DNA of 64,000 nucleotides, from positions 1 through 64,000 of the forward strand of contig NZ_CAKUAT010000005.1 in assembly GCF_934636665.1 (NCBI RefSeq), in the 5' to 3' direction. Origin of the DNA: an uncultured Senegalimassilia sp. GTDB lineage: Bacteria > Actinomycetota > Coriobacteriia > Coriobacteriales > Eggerthellaceae. Under the pieces are notes generated by a model. The model searched no databases, was not told the DNA's origin, and worked only from the letters and a program-made list of their open reading frames with translations. Positions 59,761 to 64,000 of this stretch are shown piece after piece. A program made the position numbers and the translations under genes. Every line of letters starts with the position of its first letter. Within the stretch, counting starts at the first letter, position 1.

Positions 59761-60705
59761 CTAACCCAGATCGAGTTCGAGGCCGACGGGGCAATGGTCG
59801 CTGCCGAACACCTCGTTGTAGATGCTGGCGGCTTCGATGCGCGGTGCCAAGGCGTCACTGACCAGGAAATAGTCGATTCGCCACCCTGCGTTGTTCTTTC
59901 GCGCGTTGAAACGGTAGCTCCACCAAGAGTACGCGCCGGCAAGGTCGGGGTGCGTGCTGCGGAAGGTGTCGGTGAACCCGGCGTCGAGCAGCTTGGTGAA
60001 CTTCTCGCGTTCCTCATCGGAAAAGCCGGCGTTTCCGCGGTTGGGGCCGGGGTTCTTCAGGTCGATCTCGTTGTGCGCCACATTGAAATCGCCGCACATG
60101 ATCACGGGTTTCGGCTGAGCCGACTCGCCGGGCTGCGTCAACGGAAGCCATTGCGTGGGCAAGTGGCCGTCTCCCATGGGAACCGATTCCGGAATCACAT
60201 CCGCGCCGTTTTTGCCCTCGCCACGGCCTGCCTCCGGACGCAGCACCACGTTGCCGTCGGCGCCTGCACGCTCCACCGGAACGCCTGCTGGGAGCACACC
60301 CTCTTCCAGGCCCTTGCAAAAGTCGCGGAACGCGTCATCCCATTCCATGCGATGGTCGATACGCGCCAGCTCGTTTTGCGCGTTCGGCGTGTAGACGCAC
60401 ACGAACCAATACTCGGGAAACTCGCACGCCACGATGCGCCCTTCGGTATCCAAGTGGGGAAAGCCCAGGCCATGAAGCACCTGCAGCGGCTCTTCCTTCG
60501 TGAAAACCGCCGTGCCGGAATAGCCCTTCTTCTCCGCATAGCTCCAAAACTCGCGATACTGCGGCAAATCCAGCGTTGCCTGGCCAGCCTGAAGCTTCGT
60601 TTCCTGCAGCGCAACAACGTCGGCATCGAACTGGCATACGATATCCTCGAAGCCCTTCTTCAAAACGGCACGCAAACCGTTCACATTCCAAGAGATCATC
60701 CGCAT
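59761..60705 (-). CDS. xth: Exodeoxyribonuclease III family
   Basis: A 314-residue AP endonuclease/3'-exonuclease: MISWNVNGLRAVLKKGF, LQETKLQ, GYSGTAVF, CGDFNVAHNEIDL, WSYRFNARKNNAGWRIDYFLVS and the C-terminal GSDHCPVGLEL. About 50 extra residues rich in Gly, Pro and Glu lie between the tyrosine loop and the DFN motif, so it is longer than the usual 250-268. ATG 60705 follows AAGGAGG by 7 nt. Confidence 0.94.
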   Translation of the reverse strand: MRMISWNVNGLRAVLKKGFEDIVCQFDADVVALQETKLQAGQATLDLPQYREFWSYAEKKGYSGTAVFTKEEPLQVLHGLGFPHLDTEGRIVACEFPEYWFVCVYTPNAQNELARIDHRMEWDDAFRDFCKGLEEGVLPAGVPVERAGADGNVVLRPEAGRGEGKNGADVIPESVPMGDGHLPTQWLPLTQPGESAQPKPVIMCGDFNVAHNEIDLKNPGPNRGNAGFSDEEREKFTKLLDAGFTDTFRSTHPDLAGAYSWWSYRFNARKNNAGWRIDYFLVSDALAPRIEAASIYNEVFGSDHCPVGLELDLG

Positions 60706-61026
60706 GAAAAGCGCCTCCTTAGCGGGCAAAATCATTCCGAAACAGTATAAGAAGCCTAGGAGATGCGGGCAAACGCCTCACCACGCGCGATACGCCGACA
60801 AAACCCGGACAGTTAATGCTACGTCCCCAAGTGTCCTACGCATGGCGGCCGAGGGAAAACGGGAGCAGATCTCGGCACGTCCCCCGAGCGGTCATCGATG
60901 TGATCAAGGATGCTGGCAAAGCAACGATAATCACGCAAAGTCGCTGTTCAGCCAGTGCGAAACCACGCATTCGCCCCTAAAATCGGACACTTAACGACAC
61001 GTCCCCAAGCGTCCGACCGTACAACG
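60706..61026. other. Intergenic region with two 30-bp repeats
   Basis: 321 bp between the exonuclease and rlmH genes. It contains two REP-like repeats (listed) and otherwise nothing recognised. Confidence 0.5.
60807..61014. repeat. Pair of 30-bp imperfect-palindrome repeats
   Basis: Two copies in the same orientation, 60807-60836 and 60985-61014, agree at 25 of 30 positions; both contain ACGTCCCCAAG and begin GGACA and end GTCC. Each is a loose palindrome. They resemble REP-type elements, some of which are tied to IS200-like transposases; none is in this window. Confidence 0.7.
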
Positions 61027-61506
61027 TTATTTGTGGTACGGCTCCCCGTGGGATATCTTTTGCGTGCGGTAGAGTTGTTCCAGCAACACTACGCGCGCAA
61101 GGTTGTGGGGGAGCGTGATGGGGCCGAACGAGAGGAACTCGTTTGCGCGCTGGCGCACTTCGTCGCTCACGCCATCGGATCCGCCGATGACGAACGCGAA
61201 GTTACTCTTCCCTTGCAACATGAGGTTGTCCAGGCGCTTCGACAGTCCCTCGCTCGAGCGCTCTTTACCGTCGATGGCCAGCAACACCACATGCGTATCC
61301 GCGCCAAGTTTCTCCAGCTCAGTGCAGATCGCGGCGCCTTCCTTGTCGCGTGCGCCATCCACGCCGCCGGCTTTGCGAGGATCGATATCCGCAATCTCGC
61401 GCACCTGGGTCTTTGCGTACGGCTGCAGACGCTTCAGATATTCCGCACAGGCATCCACCCAGAAACGTTCCTTCAGTTTTCCAACCGCCACAACCGTGAA
61501 CTTCAT
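61027..61506 (-). CDS. rlmH: RlmH, 23S rRNA m3-pseudouridine1915 methyltransferase
   Basis: A 159-residue SPOUT methyltransferase (YbeA family): MKFTVVAVGKLKERF at the N-terminus, LLAIDGKERSSEGLS, FVIGGSDGVSDEV and the C-terminal trefoil knot LPHNLARVVLLEQLYRTQKISHGEPYHK. ATG 61506 gives the exact family length. The gene is often near the chromosomal origin in Gram-positives, which agrees with the parS site. Confidence 0.97.
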   Translation of the reverse strand: MKFTVVAVGKLKERFWVDACAEYLKRLQPYAKTQVREIADIDPRKAGGVDGARDKEGAAICTELEKLGADTHVVLLAIDGKERSSEGLSKRLDNLMLQGKSNFAFVIGGSDGVSDEVRQRANEFLSFGPITLPHNLARVVLLEQLYRTQKISHGEPYHK

Positions 61507-62059
61507 CCTTACCCTTTCATAGCGCAACATAATATTGAGCAAAGCGACTACAACAGCATCCGCCGGGTTCTGCCCCCCCCCTTTTTGAGAAGCAGGGGCG
61601 GGCAGTCCTGCTCACAAGGAGGCGAAGCTCTCTTCAAGCAGCCCTTCGCATTGAATAGCCCGGGCTTGAACCCGCTTGTTGTGAGAGCAGATGCAGCAAT
61701 CATTCGCCCCTTTCAGGTCGAAACCATGTTAACAAGGCGCGCTCCCTAAAACGAAGGTGCAACCCTTATCAGAAAGAAACATCCACCTCGACAAACAAGC
61801 CGACACCTTCGCAAGAAGCCATGTGCAACGGTATTTGTACAACATTGCGTTCAATCATTCTTGCACTAGAATCTCCTCGGCGTTCATCCCACATCCCGGC
61901 CTTAAATACCGTTCTGTCTCATTCCAGTCCCTTTTTGTCCACTTGCCCAAAAAGTTACACGTTCGAAATATTAGGGTGTTTACAAGCCGTTACCCCACTG
62001 TTAAAGTTCATGCCACAATTTCATAGCGTCACCCCGTTGATATGTTCTGGATCGCAAGA
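61507..62059. other. Long leader/intergenic region before the riboswitch
   Basis: About 550 bp, clearly poorer in G+C than the genes. A possible promoter TTGCGT, 16 bp, TAGAAT lies near 61851-61878. A C9 run and a TGCCC/GGGCA hairpin are at about 61571-61605. No gene is supported. Confidence 0.45.
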
Positions 62060-62212
62060 AACAGGGCAAGCAGGGGCCTCTGGAGAATCCCAACCATGGG
62101 TGCCGAAGGGGCAAGGTGAAACGCAGGCCGCAAGACCTAACCGCAAACAGCTTCAACAAGCTGCAGTGGCGAACCGTTTCACTGAAACTCTCAGGCAAAA
62201 GGACAGAGAAAA
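62060..62212 (+). ncRNA. Tandem glycine riboswitch
   Basis: Conserved glycine-aptamer sequences are seen: GGAGA followed by TGCCGAAGGGGCAA (62101-62114) in the first aptamer, and TGGCGAACCG then CTCTCAGGCAAAAGGACAGAG-type sequence at 62188-62208 in the second. The two share the usual short linker. It controls the symporter gene downstream; a hairpin with a following T-rich stretch (62233-62270) may be the expression platform. Confidence 0.92.
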
Positions 62213-62232
62213 GTCAGTGACTTGTCGCAAAC

Positions 62233-62270
62233 GTGAACGAAACTCAAACTCGGCGTTCACCAAAACTTTT
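62233..62270 (+). terminator. Possible riboswitch-controlled terminator
   Basis: GTGAACG (62233-62239) pairs with CGTTCAC (62254-62260), followed by CAAAACTTTT. Its place just after the glycine aptamers suggests an expression platform, though the stem is weak. Confidence 0.45.
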
Positions 62271-62391
62271 CCCTTTCCCTTTAATTTCATATCCCAGAAT
62301 CGCCCTAAAGCTTTCGCTGAGCTCTCTTTCCGTGCATCCTCAGGGTCTCGCAGAGGTTGTATCGGTTCAGAGTTTTAGTTAGGAGTGAGTT

Positions 62392-63966
62392 GTGGAAGGG
62401 TTTTTCGACGTCGTCAACAACGTGATCACCGCTATTGACGACTTTGTATGGGGCGTCCCGTTGATGGTGCTCATCCTGTTCGGAGGCATCCTGCTGACGG
62501 TGCGCTTGGGCGGTTTGCAGTTCCGTCAACTGCCGCGCGCATTGCGTTACATGGTCAAGAACGAAAAAGGCGGCTCCGGCGAAGTGACCAGCTTCGGCGC
62601 GCTGTGCACCGCGCTTTCAGCAACCATCGGTACTGGTAACATCGTAGGCGTTGCAACCGCTATCGTGGTCGGCGGCCCTGGTGCCATGTTCTGGATGTGG
62701 CTGGCAGCGCTGTTCGGCATGGCCACGAAGTACTCCGAGGGCCTGCTTGCCGTCAAGTTCCGCAGCATCGACGAGAACACCGGCCACGTGCTGGGCGGCC
62801 CGTTCTACTACATCGAGCGTGGCATGGGCAAGCGCCTGCCCAAGATCAGCTGGCGCTGGCTTGCAAAGCTGTTCGCCTTCTTCGGCATGTGCGTCGGCCT
62901 GTTCGGCATCGGTACTTTCACCCAGGTGAACTCCATCAACACCGCCATCACGAACTTCTTCGATCCCGAGAAGTCCTTCACCATCAGCATCCTTGGCATG
63001 GATTACTCCATCGCCACCGTCATCGGCGGCATCGTGGTTGCCGTGCTGGTCGGCCTGGTGGTCATCGGCGGCATCAAGCGCATCGCCAGCGTCTCCGAGC
63101 GCGTCATCCCCGTTATGGTCGTGCTCTACGTCGGCTTCTCCCTAATCCTGCTGCTGACCAACCTGGACAAGATCCCCGGTGCGTTCGTGGTTATCTTCCG
63201 CTCCGCCTTCGGCCTTGATGCTGCTGCCGGCGGTATGCTCGGCGCCATCTTCATCGCCATGCAGAAGGGTATCGCCCGCGGTATCTTCTCCAACGAGGCT
63301 GGTCTCGGTTCCGCACCTATCGCCGCTGCTGCCGCTCAGACGAAGGAGCCCGTGCGTCAGGGTCTCGTGTCCATGACCGGTACGTTCCTCGACACCATCG
63401 TGGTCTGCACCATGACCGGCCTTACCTTGGTCATGACCGGCGCTTACCTGATCCCCGGCCTTGAGGGCGCTTCCGTCACCACCGCGGCTTTCCAGGCTGG
63501 CCTGCCGTTCATTCCTCCCACCGTCGTGTCCTTCGTGCTCATGGCGTGCCTGGCACTGTTCGGCTTCACCACCATCCTTGGTTGGGACTACTACGGCGAG
63601 CGTTGCCTTGAGTACTTCAGCAACGGCAGCATGAAGGCTGTGAAGGTTTACCGCTGGCTCTACATCGCCGCTGTGTTCATCGGCCCTTACATGACCGTTT
63701 CCGCCGTTTGGACCATCGCCGACATCTTCAACGCATGCATGGCCGTGCCGAACATGATCGCCTTGATCGTTCTCTCCGGTGTGGTCGTCCGTGAAACGAA
63801 GGACTTCTTCAAGCGTCTGAACGACGCAGGTGGCAAGGAAGAGGACATGGTTCCGCACGAGAATCATGACGATGTGCCGCCGATCGACTCCCTTACTGAT
63901 CGCCTGGGCGCCAAGACCGCCCAGGAGGACCGCGCAGCAGCTGCACAAGGTTTCGCCACCGCATAG
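62392..63966 (+). CDS. Alanine/glycine:cation symporter (AGCS family)
   Basis: A 524-residue Na+- or H+-coupled symporter with about 11 membrane segments. Family motifs include GEVTSFGALCTALSATIGTGNIVGVATAI and GIFSNEAGLGSAPIAAAAAQTKEPVRQGL. The start is GTG 62392, 6 nt after AGGAG. The glycine riboswitch upstream suggests glycine is a substrate or signal. The last about 60 residues are hydrophilic, ending in an Ala-rich tail. Confidence 0.96.
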   Translation: MEGFFDVVNNVITAIDDFVWGVPLMVLILFGGILLTVRLGGLQFRQLPRALRYMVKNEKGGSGEVTSFGALCTALSATIGTGNIVGVATAIVVGGPGAMFWMWLAALFGMATKYSEGLLAVKFRSIDENTGHVLGGPFYYIERGMGKRLPKISWRWLAKLFAFFGMCVGLFGIGTFTQVNSINTAITNFFDPEKSFTISILGMDYSIATVIGGIVVAVLVGLVVIGGIKRIASVSERVIPVMVVLYVGFSLILLLTNLDKIPGAFVVIFRSAFGLDAAAGGMLGAIFIAMQKGIARGIFSNEAGLGSAPIAAAAAQTKEPVRQGLVSMTGTFLDTIVVCTMTGLTLVMTGAYLIPGLEGASVTTAAFQAGLPFIPPTVVSFVLMACLALFGFTTILGWDYYGERCLEYFSNGSMKAVKVYRWLYIAAVFIGPYMTVSAVWTIADIFNACMAVPNMIALIVLSGVVVRETKDFFKRLNDAGGKEEDMVPHENHDDVPPIDSLTDRLGAKTAQEDRAAAAQGFATA

Positions 63967-64000
63967 CAACTGCCTGCCCCTCATGCTGGCCCCGATGTTT

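Noticed and set aside
60807..61014. Possible CRISPR array
   Set aside because: Only two imperfect 30-bp repeats 178 bp apart, no cas genes and no regular spacers.
61650..61690. tRNA T-arm-like sequence GGTTCAAGCCC on the minus strand
   Set aside because: The T-stem does not pair properly and no acceptor or anticodon stem can be drawn.
61757..62378. Plus-strand open frames of 89 and 185 codons
   Set aside because: They lack ribosome sites, one crosses the glycine riboswitch, and their codon use differs from the genes.

Overview
The window looks like chromosome from a high-G+C anaerobe of the Eggerthellaceae (Coriobacteriia; Eggerthella or Gordonibacter-like). The basis is family-level: Tat-exported molybdenum/iron-sulfur respiratory enzymes, an aldehyde ferredoxin oxidoreductase, a regulator with many membrane segments and a C-terminal LuxR domain, a classical menaquinone pathway, and strong GC bias at third codon positions. 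The species is not determined. A perfect 16-bp parS palindrome (58167-58182) suggests the region lies in the origin-proximal part of the chromosome; rlmH nearby fits, since it is often origin-proximal in Gram-positives. Most genes run on the minus strand.

Layout. 1-6.4 kb: a minus-strand operon for an exported molybdoenzyme (four-cluster ferredoxin, TorD-like chaperone, and the first 31 codons of the next Tat protein), divergent from an aldehyde ferredoxin oxidoreductase, then a NifU-like scaffold coupled to an unknown 417-aa protein. 6.6-8.5 kb: the membrane LuxR regulator; the same 13-bp palindrome lies before it and before the oxidoreductase. 8.7-19.7 kb: YigZ, a Na+/H+ antiporter, two identical tRNA-Leu(CAG) genes, a CPBP protease-like protein, a LytTR response regulator with three upstream LytTR-like boxes, an M20 dipeptidase, tRNA-Leu(CAA), a LytS-like kinase, a TauE exporter and a glycosyltransferase. 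20-28.4 kb: rsgA and trkH with two small membrane-protein genes, htpG under a CIRCE element, a RelB/PIN toxin-antitoxin pair, an SGNH hydrolase and YhbY. 28.4-38 kb: an MFS transporter and a five-gene respiratory operon (1214-aa Tat molybdoenzyme, DmsB-like, DmsC-like, NapG-like, NapH-like). 38-46 kb: an unknown gene plus a UvrD-like helicase, an amidohydrolase, a CNNM/CorC-family transporter, an amino-acid permease, xpt and a coupled 52-aa ORF.

46.5-57.5 kb: a menaquinone cluster (menF, menD, menH-like, menB and a fused menE-menC) into which an Hpt protein and a GGDEF-REC-HD-GYP protein are inserted. It presumably supplies quinone to the respiratory modules. 57.6-64 kb: ACT-domain protein, parS, a second TauE, folE, exonuclease III, two 30-bp REP-like repeats, rlmH, and a tandem glycine riboswitch controlling an alanine/glycine:Na+ symporter.

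The points most worth a second look are the shared palindrome linking the membrane regulator to the aldehyde oxidoreductase locus, the 1214-aa molybdoenzyme operon of unknown substrate, the MenE-MenC fusion with c-di-GMP-type signalling genes inside the men cluster, the LytTR boxes, the parS site and several unexplained repeats.
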